Positions 39,401-50,601 of a stretch of DNA of 64,000 nt are shown here, piece by piece (within the stretch, counting starts at the first letter, position 1; every line of letters begins with the position of its first letter). Under the pieces are notes generated by a model. It did no database searches, had not been told where the DNA came from, and saw nothing but the letters and a program-made list of their open reading frames with translations. The DNA comes from Setaria digitata (Eukaryota; Nematoda; Chromadorea; Rhabditida; Setariidae), in assembly GCA_003640385.1 (NCBI GenBank), contig RCAB01000204.1, positions 40,079 to 104,078 on the forward strand, written 5' to 3'. The position numbers were made by a program, and so were the translations under genes.

Positions 39401-40999
39401 CTCACGACAGCATATTGTGTAATTCTTTCACAGTTTCTTCATTCAATTTATTTTAGAACCTAATTGGCATCTAAAATTCATAGGATGCAAGCTTCTGTGG
39501 GATGAAGAGTTTCTGTGGTCTCGGTAAGATTCATCGCTACCATCTGTTCACTTTACTCAGTAATGCTTCATCGCATAGTCCTCAGCTTGATTACGTAAAA
39601 TGTTGAGTAAAATTGAATGACGTATACGAAATGAAATGTACGTAGTACTTCACGTACGAGTTCATAAGTTGATGATTCGCATGTTGCAATATTAATACCA
39701 TTTTCTTGTGCCATAAAGTAAAGTGTGTTGGAGAGCAGAAGATTTTCGCCATAATTTAAGAAAACATTTTTCTTTATAAGGGCTTGTTTTGTTAGTGTGA
39801 CCATTTGACTTTTCAGCGCAATAAGCCATTTAATCTTATCTAACACTTCACACGACCTACAGCATCCAATGAACATATCTTTATAAGTATCATTTTTCGT
39901 CTGTAATGATTTTCAATAGACATGTATTATAATTTGGACCATAACCATAAAATTTTGAGATGTTTAGACTACATAAAATTAGTTGATGCAAGTATGGCAA
40001 GTCCTCAGTGTTTTTTTAACAAATTACTTCTGGTTTCTTAAGACTCAGCTTCATTAGATAGGCGTCGTTTGTTCAGTGAAGGATTTCAAAGTTACCAGAA
40101 AAAAGAATATATCAGTAGGTACAAAACTGCAACATTGAGGACCTGCAGCTTGTCTAATTAAAGGAGTCTAACTGACATATAATACTCATCCAGTCGCTCT
40201 CGGCTTTAAGGTTTGGCATCTTGCCTGATTAGACTGATTAGCGAAAAGTAACGTAACTTAGGAGACTCATATAACTTACTTTAACCCATACACCATAATA
40301 ACTGACGGCATTTCTGGCATCAAAATGTTTTTCAGTCTCTTCACAAAGTGGTCCTGCTGCCTTTTCAAATTCGGCTAACGCTATATCACTATCTTCATGT
40401 GATAACTCGTGATTAACGTACAACTTTTCATCAAAATAGAAAACATCATCGATTAAATCATAACTGATTCCATACACACAGAAACCCGATTCAGAGCTAA
40501 AATATTTTAGATATGAAAAATTAAGTTATTTTGGAAAGTTTTATAAGACATATAATTGCTTAGGAATAATTGATTTAGATTATGTTAATTAATCAATAGT
40601 TTTTGTTTTAAATTGCAAATATACACTATGACTCTGAGAATCAGTCGAGATGTTTCATTTCAAACAATCAACAAGGGACTTCTTTTTAAAATAAATTCTT
40701 TTTTTTTTTTTGATAAGCAAAAGTTGCACGAATTTCCTTGATGCATCAATGTGATCCCAGATGATAAGGGACGATAATTTTATCATCTAAGGCTAAGGCA
40801 TATATCAACCATCCAAGCTACCAAGAAAAAGAAAAAGGCACTTCGAGGTACCATCACGTCTTAAGCAAATTGCACAGCTATTAGATAATTTTCATGAATT
40901 ATTTAAGATCACATAAACTAGTTACATGTAAAAATTCTTTCTTTCTGGATCAAAGCATTTCACACCTGTCGCTTCTTCAGCTTGTAATATCTTCCATAA
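33496..40999 (-). CDS. Unrecognised long cysteine-rich protein with tandem CCC/CN modules (5' end not found)
   Basis: I do not recognise this gene. A chain of 17 exons keeps phase throughout: 40999-40926, 40496-40280, 39900-39658, 39333-39115, 38809-38597, 38421-38323, 37961-37787, 37589-37429, 37184-36977, 36872-36805, 36558-36382, 35800-35671, 35226-35183, 34851-34678, 34426-34327, 34076-34008, 33692-33496. It gives about 855 codons without the start. The C-terminal half repeats a pattern: a first Cys after an aromatic (QC, KFC, YYC, KWC), spaced cysteines, then IMCCCDHRSFCN, FACRCKTRPGDAPCD, ILCFCHNKYEDRKKPCN and LVCCCVDNCD. A related FIGCCRSC lies in the exon starting at 39900. This resembles nematode ET modules or three-finger (activin-receptor/Ly6) domains, so an extracellular protein is likely. 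No membrane anchor is seen at the C-terminus. Weak similarity in spacing to the CxC...DPCD end of calcium-channel alpha2delta is an alternative. Some exon ends (39658, 38323, 35183) are my choice among candidates. Confidence 0.6.
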
Positions 41000-43709
41000 C
41001 TACAAATCAACAGTTTCAGTGTTAGAATTTAATATGAAAAGCTGAAGGACTGCAAGAGGTGAATGCATGTCAATTTGCATGCAAATTCATGCATAAATGA
41101 GGTACACTTGGAGTGTAAATTGTTGAAACAACAGCAAAATTGAGCGCAATCCAAACTGGAAAAAACAATTTACTTAAGAAATAGCAGAGAAAAGAGCAAA
41201 AAATTTGTTAAGGATATTGAGAAATGTTTACGAAATTACTGAAAAAATTTATGAATTTTTTGGAACAGAATTCTTTTCTCACCTATCCTTCACATAAAAA
41301 TTTCTTCATTTTAAAATATTGCTAAAATTTTGACGATTATTTTGAAGGACTCAAGCAGCTGATAACTACTTAAAATAATTCAGTTGTCATCTTATCATTC
41401 AAAATATCACATTACATTTGACAAATTTCCATCATCCATGCCTTTCTTTTCCTTTTACTTCTAACTGCCGAGTCTATCCACAAATAACTAAGATACGTCA
41501 AGAACGAAAACATCATTAATTAGTAAAAACAATTTATTCTACGAAAAGCTGAAATTTTTCGTTCAATGATGATAAAATACGAATAAACAATAATGATTGA
41601 TTATACATCATGAACGATAATCAATAGGGTGATCATCGACATTGATTGCATAATTTAAAAATGAATTAGCGGACGTTCAGGAGAATAATAACCAACTATT
41701 CAAGACAATAAGTATCAACTGTAATAAAGAAATGGCAGCATTTTAAGAAACTTATAGAAAGCTGATCAGTTTTTAACGAAAAAAACTGGAAAAATTTAAA
41801 TATGGCAATTTCTCACTATGAATTGTCCTCTTCAACCTGATCACTTACTGACTCTTACCTATGCTAACTCATCTACGAAATATTTTTTCGATTTACAGTA
41901 GTGTAGCTGAATTTGAAACTGAGCCTATTTGAAATTCAATTAAGTGCGGTTTTAGATGGCCAAATTTGTATTAAGCTTTGTTTAAAACTAAAATTATTTA
42001 TGAAACAGAGATTCTAACCCCTTCACACTATTTCGTGATTTCGACTTTTGAAAATGTTAGAATTATATAATAATTATATTATATATCAGAAGAAAGATTG
42101 CTAATCCAAAAAACTTGGCTAGCGTGATCAAAGCGAGGCTAAAATCGCGTAGTGAAAGAAATATCAATAAAAGAATATATTAAACAAACTGAAGGAATTT
42201 AACATTTATTATTTTGATCAAAATTAATAGCCAAAGGAAAGAACTTTACCAAATGGCAAAGGAAAATGAAAAGAAAACAAAATCGATTGATATTGAGCAA
42301 ATTGATCCAATTAAATGAAATAATTCTAAAATTAAAATTTATGGAACAACATTGCATGTTTTAGATAATTTACAAATTTGTCAATGAATTTCCTAAATTC
42401 TTGGCAAAATATGCGGTAGTAAATATATATTACTCATTATTATCTCATATAATGGATAATACTCCATGTAACCTGTTTCAGGCTCAGATATCAGTACAGC
42501 AGAATTGACTGCATGCATCAAACGAAAAGGTTTCTATAAAATCAATTCGTTAAGGTCGTCTTAATAACCTTTTCATTTGAAATATGAACAGATAACAATT
42601 TCTTGTTTATGAATCCCAAAATCACCAAGTGTCTTTTGACGCGAACTACTCAATCGTTATCATTTCTCATTTATGAATCCGGAAATCATTTAACGTGATC
42701 CAAGGAAAGAAATGAGAAAGTATTCAAGAAAAGCATTTCTAATTAATGAAGTAATTAACGAAAATAAGCAACACTGAATATCAGATTCACAAAACTCGTC
42801 ATATGCTTCATCACACAATCAAATCAAAAGCACTAGCGATGGCCTGAAAAGTCACGGGAATAAGTGTTCTGTGGATATTACTGCGTCGTTGAAAGCAATT
42901 TCATTGACAGCGACAGATGACATATGTGTGACGAATGTGGGATTCTAAAAATGCTACTTAGCAAGAAGTGAGGGGACTGTCAAAGGTTAAAGGTAAATAT
43001 GATTGATAGTTTAGTGCCTCGCTAATACCCGTGAAGATCATACAGAGAATAAATCTTATTTATATAATGAATATTTCTAAGTTTGCAAGGAAATTTCGAC
43101 AAGATGACTAATAAGTTACTTTCAGAATGAGATCGAAAATTAAGCAATCTAATTGTACTTAAATATAAATGTAAACTACATACAACCTGAAAGTCTCCAA
43201 GAAAAAAAGTAATGCAATAAGAGACAAGAGTTTAGAAGATGACTACCGTCAGCGGATTCCCATTTCTTTTCAAAATTCCTGTTATATCTCACATCTTGAA
43301 TAATTAAAACCTGAAATCGATATTAACACATTCATGTTTTATAAATTATTCATCACAAAGCTCATCTCAAATTCATAGCTAAAAAACTACATCCGATTTT
43401 CTAAATTAACTAATCGAACGAATTTCAGGACCCTTAAATAATACTTAAGGTCCATTCAAAAATGAGTTGGAAATAATTTCACAAGCTACTGAAATGCTAA
43501 CTTTCCATTATTTCGAACATTTTTTTATTTGCAAGAAAGTAAAAAAAAAAAAAAAGCAAATGGACAATGATATGTAAAATGATGATGAAATACTGGATTC
43601 AGTTAAGTAATAAGAAATTTCACAAATCGAAATAAACAAAATTCATATTAACCAATTAATATTAGGGCAGCTTCTTCCTCTTTCTTTCCTCAGTAACATA
43701 TCATAACAA
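41000..43709. other. Interval with possible 5' exons of the cysteine-rich gene
   Basis: No secure gene. One stretch on the minus strand, about 42960-42877, has a good acceptor, an open frame reading HMSSVAVNEIAFNDA with an ATG at 42923, and a GTAATA donor. Its end phase would fit the exon starting at 40999, so it may be an upstream exon of that gene, though the intron would be about 1.9 kb. The rest is AT-rich DNA with only short chance open frames. Confidence 0.3.
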
Positions 43710-45503
43710 TCATAACGATACGGGAGAATTTTTTAACGAATGAACGACAATTGTTGGCGACACCAAATGAATGCTTCGTTCATCGATATAATCGAGATCT
43801 GGCAGATCAACTGGTATCGCACCGTCTGACCTGAAAATAATCAAACTTATTATACAACAAATTTTACCTACAGTAGTAGTTTTATTTACTGCAGCAAGAG
43901 TCTTAAAACTGAAATCGATGTATCAATAAGAGAATCTTGTAACACTGAAAAGTTAATGGGAATCTTTTCAGAACAGATTAATTTACTATAGAAAGCAACC
44001 AGAAGAGCAGCTTTTTTGGTGGCCAATAATAAGGCTCATTATTGGCCACTTTCTGGTATGATAAATTATGAGCTTAGCTCGTGTCTTTTTTCTTTTTTTT
44101 TATAAGAACCATAAACACTGAACGATTCTTAATCTTATCATCATTCGACTGATTATTTTCTTTGTGGCAATGATTTTAAAGAAAAAAAAAAAAAACTGCA
44201 AAATGCAACTCCATCGATCTTGCTTGTTTGTAATATCCATTTCGTTACTAAAATGACTGCTCACTTCACAATTTCAAAATTAGAACTTCATTTACCCTTC
44301 CTTTCTTCTTTATCCAATCTTTCCCTCTTTTCACACTCTCTTATCCTAGTCTGCTAAATACAAGTCTTTGAGGTTTAAGCTGTTTTTTGAAAAGAATGGT
44401 TGTTAAAAGTGCTGTACTTTATGTTTTAACAAAACTGGCTTGTAAAGCTATCAATTTTAGTGTAGCCCGTCAGTCTAGCAAAAAAAAAAAGGGATATCAA
44501 AATATCAGAATATATTTTAGGAGAGCTAAAGAAAAAAGCAATTATTCCAAAAAGAAGGGACAAATTTATAAAAATTCATGATAGAAGACTGGACACTAGA
44601 GTATATTGAAGATAAATTTAACATTTAGCGACAAAGATTGAAAATAGCGCCCAAAAATTTACTCGTAAATATAATGGCAGAAAAATTAAGATGCAAGGAA
44701 GGAAAGTAAGACTTAAACGAAGAATCAAGACTGAACTGATAAAATGATAACTGGTAAAAAAGTGGATCATTTATACGTCAAAACCAATGAATGTAACGTA
44801 TGAAGTAACCGCGAAAATCATACTGAGCTTTATTCTCGTCTCTTTTTAAAATGATCTTTTAAATTTAATCCTATCTTAGCTGATTGTATTAGTATTTTGG
44901 TTTGGTTTCAGAACAGAAAAATATTTTAAGACCAAAAAGATTACAGCATATGCGACTTCCAAATAACAAGCGTGGAATAAATCTCCCGATGAATTCTGAA
45001 ATTCCGGAACGGGGACATTAAAAAGGTTTAACAGCAAAAAAAAAGAAACGAAGCAAACTGATCAATGATATAAGCAGAAGCTGACATATTGAGGCAGTAC
45101 ATCGGAGCATCTATATCACTTCTTTCGACTTACTCAGTCACTTACGAAAGGTCACTCCACTTGACCTTAGTTCCTCGGTAAAGATCCGGCCTAAAGTATC
45201 TTCCCTCCATCTTTGCTTAATTCCCACTTTACAAAATTCCGATCATCTAATCAGTAAAGAAGGAGGAGAAACAGTGGGAAGACTGAAACTTCACCTCAAC
45301 AAGATTTTATTCGGTGTGTCGTGTAAAATTTCAGTCACTTCGTTTTTTGTTGGAACTGCTTGAAGAAACGAATGTCTCGCGTAGGCATTTCTCCGTGGAC
45401 AGAACTTGTCCTTCAGAAATATGAACAGTAAAATTAGAAGAGCTATTAAAGCAACAGTAAATGTAAATATCAGCAAATATTTGTTTATCGTTTCTCCTTG
45501 CAT
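43710..45503 (-). CDS. Small single-pass membrane protein, unknown family
   Basis: Two exons, 45503-45295 and 43830-43710, join in phase (split AGG codon) to 109 codons across a 1464-bp intron. The protein has a very short N-terminus (MQGETINKY), a strongly hydrophobic segment at about residues 9-32 (LLIFTFTVALIALLILLFIF), then KDKFCPRRNAYARH and a mostly polar tail with an acidic patch LPDLDYIDER. No signal-peptide cleavage site is obvious, so it is probably an N-terminal signal anchor with a cytoplasmic tail. No family recognised. The ATG lies four bases after a TTTTCAG acceptor, which suits SL trans-splicing directly upstream of the start. The second exon is supported by matching phase and by a protein-like sequence up to its stop. 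Confidence 0.6.
43998..44057. repeat. Strong inverted repeat (hairpin)
   Basis: GTGGCCAATAAT at 44019-44030 is perfectly complementary to ATTATTGGCCAC at 44038-44049, with a 7-nt loop. An outer pair, ACCAGAA at 43998-44004 and TTCTGGT at 44051-44057, extends the stem after an asymmetric bulge. It lies in the intron of the 109-codon membrane-protein gene. It could be a structured RNA, a short MITE relic or a protein-binding cruciform. Confidence 0.75.
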
Positions 45504-46084
45504 CACACTGAAAATTGCAACTTTTTTCTCTCTCAAATTCCGTCCATACAATTTTAAGTTCTTAATTTTTCAATTGAAATGCTCGTCAATTGTTTGTTGA
45601 TTGCAATGATGTGATTTACAAAGATTACCGCCAAAAAATTGACAAAACTCGGAAATTGAATGGAATTGAAATCTGACAATTGGATTCTGCTATGTAAGCC
45701 ATGTGTGATAAGATGAATAAAATTAACATTTATAAATCACAAGTGGTGTTAAGACTGGGAAGTAATGAAAGTAGCACACAAAGATCGAAGTTATAAATTG
45801 GCACAAAAAACTTTTGAAATAACTAGTATTAAGTTTGACTTAAGAAATAGCAGAAAAACTGACCAGCCTGAATATCTCTTTTTTATGCTTAAAATTTTTT
45901 TGCAAAGTTCATCTAATTTCTCGTAATTAATAATAAAAAAAAGTCCTAAAGTTGTACTTTCATTCTGTAAAAAATCACATTTGTTGTAAGATGGAAGGAA
46001 AAATTTTATTTTTTATTTCTGAAAGAAATATATAAACTTTGGAAATGCTTTCATCACTTATCACCTCATATAAAATACATAGAA

Positions 46085-46200
46085 TTAATGGACTGAATGA
46101 ACGAATGAATGAAAGAATACATGAGTGAATGAACGGATGAATTAATGAATGAATGGATAAATGAATGAAAGAATGACTGAACGGAATGATGGATTGATGA
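46085..46200. repeat. Degenerate (GAAT)n tandem repeat
   Basis: Repeated GAATGAAT/GAACGAAT units with point changes on the plus strand. The Ser/Ile/His-rich open frames on the opposite strand are products of this repeat and are not genes. Confidence 0.85.
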
Positions 46201-48834
46201 TACGACTGATAAGATTGATAAGTTTCTCCGTGCACTGAGGATATTTGTTACTTGCTGCACTCGAAATATATCGATTATTTACAAACGATATATGATCAAC
46301 AGACAGAATTGCGTTTCATCAACAAATGTTTATTGAACTTCAGACAATGTTGTTTAAATATTAATTTGCCCTTTCAAATGTCGCTGAATATACCAAAAAA
46401 TAAATTGCACAATAGTGAGTGGGAAATGAAATTATGAACAAATAGATACGTACTGGCCATAAATCTGATTTCACTTCAATCTACTTCTTTGCATAAATGC
46501 ATTCAACTGTTTTGCACTTCCGCACCTAATTCTTGCATTACATTTAATTTCTCCTTATCAGTTATCACCACAGATAAACTGTGCATTTCTCTTGCATACA
46601 AATCTAAAATATAAGCCGTTAGCAAACAATCATTTTTGAATTAAAACACAAGTAAAATTCTTTACTTTTATCATTGCTATCATAAAATATTACTATTCGA
46701 TGATACTAAATTAAAAACATTTCCTCGCAGTCCTGTTTCGGCTTCTTATAATTACATTTCACACTCAAATTTGCATAATTAATAGATAATTTATGACTGG
46801 ATGCAAGCCGAGTGCAACTTTCAAACCACTTAAGATGGAGAGAGAAAAAAAATAGAGCTTTCGAAATTCAATCCATTCCCATTCCTGTGTGAAGTTTGTT
46901 TTTGTTGGAAAGAAATTAAATTGTGAAAAATTCATTGAAGCAATTTTGGCCAAAGCATCGAAATGGTCTCGAGATAATCGGTCGGACTAATGGAAGAGGG
47001 CTAGAGTAGGAAAGATGCTAATGCATGTGAGTCCCTTTGGCTATCTTCTTCCTGCAAAAAAAGGAAAAAAAAGACAAAAAAATTTAAATGACGAAATGTG
47101 TGAAATGAGTGGATGTACTCTTTGTAAAATAAGAAAAGGCAATCACAGAAACCAAAAATTGAATTAATAAAACTGTGACAAAATTAAATGAGACCATCGA
47201 TAGGTGGACAAAAGCATTCAAAAATAATAGTGAGAATCGTTTTGAAACTATCATATTGCAAGCGTTTTCAAAATATCAGGAAGTTATAAAAAAGGAATAA
47301 ATAAATTTGGTACTTCTTTTCGACCATTAATTTTACTTATTGTAAAAAATGCTTCTACAGCTCCAATAGTTCTAAAATGTAGTGATATTATCCACTTCAT
47401 TTTGAATATGAGTTAAGGATGAAAACAATGAGTAAATATGTTCCAATTATTAATTAAATCAGCGAAGGTGATTAGTTCTGTTATACATTCTTTTCTAATT
47501 AGATAACTTTCAACTTTTCTGTCCGCTAACCTCTGACCTTATTTTAGTTATTAAACATTCTTTTATTTCGACTCTGTGTGACTTTCATCATATGAAGGAA
47601 GATAAACAGTCAAACTTATTATAATATAGTAGTGAAAAAGGTTATGTGTTAAATTAGACGAAATAATTCGAGGAAATACGAGAAAGGAAAATTCAACCAA
47701 TGATTAATTTAAGACAAATAACTCTATAAGGCCTTTTTAGTGATTCATTTCACTTGAGAGGTGATTAGTTATTTGGCTATTAAGATGTAATATTTAAAAA
47801 TTGTCTAAATCGAACAAATTCAAGCAGATTGAATGATTTTAATGACTTAGAATTTTCGATGACTATTCTATAGCTTTGTATAGGAGATAGTACAATAATC
47901 CTTTGCATATGTAATTATTAAATGAAATTTTAAATGATTCCAAGATTACGGAGTGCAATATAGCATTTCAGAAATAAATTACATTTTAATAGTGAATTGA
48001 AAATTTGGTCAAGAAGTATTGAAATAAAAATAAATCAAAAAGCAAATGTTTTGGACAACAAAAGGGAATAAGAAAATTAAAATTGTTAATAATTTCGAGA
48101 AAAAAAAAATAGTTTCTAGCTATTTTTCGAACAGACTAAGACTTTGAAATTTTGATTTCAATATTTCTGTTACTTTAACTAAAATTAACTCGTTAAAAAT
48201 CAGAAGAATCAGTAAAAAATCAACATTCTTTTTTTCTGTGTTAAAACAAAGCAAATCTTCAATTGCCAATGGAAGATTATAAAATTCTCTCGCAAAGAAT
48301 TATATATTGCCAATATGTTTTGCCAATTTCCAACTGAAACTTGAACATTTTATGATGATTTAAATAAAATATTGCAAAGGAAGTACTTTGTAGTATCGAA
48401 CGATTGTGAAAATCTAACAGGCATTTTAAAAAAAGTTCTAAGAAATTGAAAGAAAAACGGACATACTTAAATATAAAATACTTTGCTTTTCAAGGCAACG
48501 CTAGGATTAATATATATGTATAATAACTGCCCTTTGAAAAAATCGGGGAATGATTTGCGTCGACAAAGAGGAATAGAAAAAGAATTTTATGAATGCATTA
48601 AAAAAATACTTTGATAAATTCTAAAAAATAGCAATTCATTCATTTCGAGTTCATACGGCAGACAAATTACTACAAAGCAGAAATTAAATTTACCAAGCAT
48701 TAAATTAATAAAAGGAGGGAATAAGTGATAGGAATAAGGATGAATTAATTAGGTACGGAGGAAAAAATGTGTAAAGAGTATTGACATCATCAAAAATCAA
48801 TGTCAGATTCGGGAGGGTACAGGGAAAGCATTGA

Positions 48835-48898
48835 AGCATCGAAGAATCGAAGAATCGGAGAATCGAAGAATCAAAGAATCGAAGAATCAAAGAATCGG
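48835..48898. repeat. 8-bp tandem repeat (GAAGAATC)n
   Basis: About eight tandem copies of an 8-bp unit GAAGAATC with single changes (GAAGCATC, GGAGAATC, AAAGAATC). The copies at the two ends are the most diverged, typical of slippage-grown minisatellites. Confidence 0.9.
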
Positions 48899-50399
48899 AC
48901 GGCTGAGAAAAGATGACGACGACTTACCAATAGCTCTACGAATTGCAACGGCAGCTGTTCAAAATTCAATTGTGATAAGCTGAAAGTGCTTGTCAGATAA
49001 TTAAAAAAAAAGTTATTGAACCATCGCTTCCTTTTTTTTTCTTCTATAACAAATTTCAATTAATTCCAGGAAAAAAGGCATATTTCCCGATTAAGAAAAC
49101 AATTAACTTTATCAAATGAAGCGAGAGTGTACACATTTAAACATGCAATGATATGATTAAGATGATGGCTTTTTCTGCTAATCATCTCGTCAACGAATAT
49201 AGCAAAGGTAGTCCGTCGAGAATAATATTCCGTTCATTTAAGAAGTAGGACAAGGTGTGATTCAAAAATCGTACTTAAGACGAGACAGTTGAAAGAGATT
49301 GCGGTAGAAGTGATTACTGAAGATTAAGAAATTGACAAAAATAGGAAAAATTTGAATGATAAATGCTGTCTTCAATTTTTCATCATTATTCAAATATGAT
49401 GGATTGTCAACGTGCAGGAAGCGTTAATGACGCAGAATTTAATTAGAGGAAAAAGAAATTTTTGGATGGTGACGAGAAATATTCGGAAAATTGAAGCTAA
49501 ACAAACAAATGTTTCATTTCCAAACGAAAATTCGCCCTTTTTAGACTTCTGATGTAATTAAAAAGCTTTTTACATGGTTTGAAGGATTAGCAGCATGTAA
49601 CACATAAAGAAAAACCAAAGATCGTTAAAAGTTTAATAATAAGTTTCATTAAATTAGGCAAGAAGAGATATATTAAAACTCGTTAAAAGCTTGATTATAA
49701 TTTCGTTAAAATGCAGCAGAAGGAACGAATTAAAAATTAACAATAAAGAACTGATAATATTTTCAGAAAATCTTTGTTGAAGTTCATTTGATTGTTTAAG
49801 GTGACAAGAAAATAATTTTACTAACTGAGAAGAAAAGGCGAGACTGACTAAGAAGACGACGAAACTGTTGCATGATTACTGCAAAAAAAAGAAAAAAAAA
49901 TGCTAGTGGTGGGGAAGCTAATGCTGTAAGTTTCGAAGTAAAATAATAAGAAATCATTTCATTCAGTTTCTTCAGAATTTGAAAATCCAAACCAAGTTGA
50001 AAGTGGTAAAAAAACTACTTCAATTAAACTCGAAAGCACTGAAAACAACTAAAAGAAGTCACTATGTTGCATTTGCTGATCAAATAAATACTTTTTAAAG
50101 TCTAAAAATTCGAAAACAGTTTACTGCTTCCACGTTGTATTTTCAGATTAGAAAATGGGGCCAAAACTAATGTCTGTTGAGTACCATACGCACTGTAATG
50201 AAAACTTGCATCGGTTAAACCTTTCACACTCCTACTGCATTTTTTAGGGAGAACTAAGTTGTAGAACAGTTGAAATAAAGTGATTTTAATTTGAGATTTG
50301 AAATATTGCAATTTTAAGCTTCCTGAGCTTCCATAATTGTATTTTTTTTTTTTGGAATTTCGGTAGTTAAAGTTTTTGAATTTATATAAGTCAAATGTT

Positions 50400-50601
50400 G
50401 CATCTAAAATTTTTGTTCTAATATGAGTTTTTGATATTATTAAGTTGTTAGATGACAATAACAACTTTATAAATTTTCAAAATTCAATCACGAAACAGAN
50501 CGCATCTAAAATTTTTGTTCTAATATGAGTTTTTGATATTATTAAGGTGTTAGATGACAATAACAACTTTATAAATTTTCAAAATTCAATCACGAAACAG
50601 A
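50400..50601. repeat. 100-bp direct duplication flanking an unresolved base
   Basis: 50400-50499 and 50502-50601 are identical apart from one base (TAAGTTG against TAAGGTG) and are separated by N at 50500 and one C. The pattern is what an assembler leaves when two overlapping contig ends are joined without being merged. Confidence 0.9.

Noticed and set aside
33496..40999. Identification of the cysteine-rich gene as a calcium-channel alpha2delta subunit
   Set aside because: Only a loose cysteine spacing (CxC...DPCD) and a few Cache-like stretches fit. No MIDAS DxSxS or VWA core is visible, so no name is given.
45975..46260. Ser/His/Ile-rich minus frames (SFIHSFI-like)
   Set aside because: Direct translation of the GAAT tandem repeat.
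50102..50464. 120-codon minus frame
   Set aside because: Overlaps the unmerged duplication, has biased composition and no exon partners.
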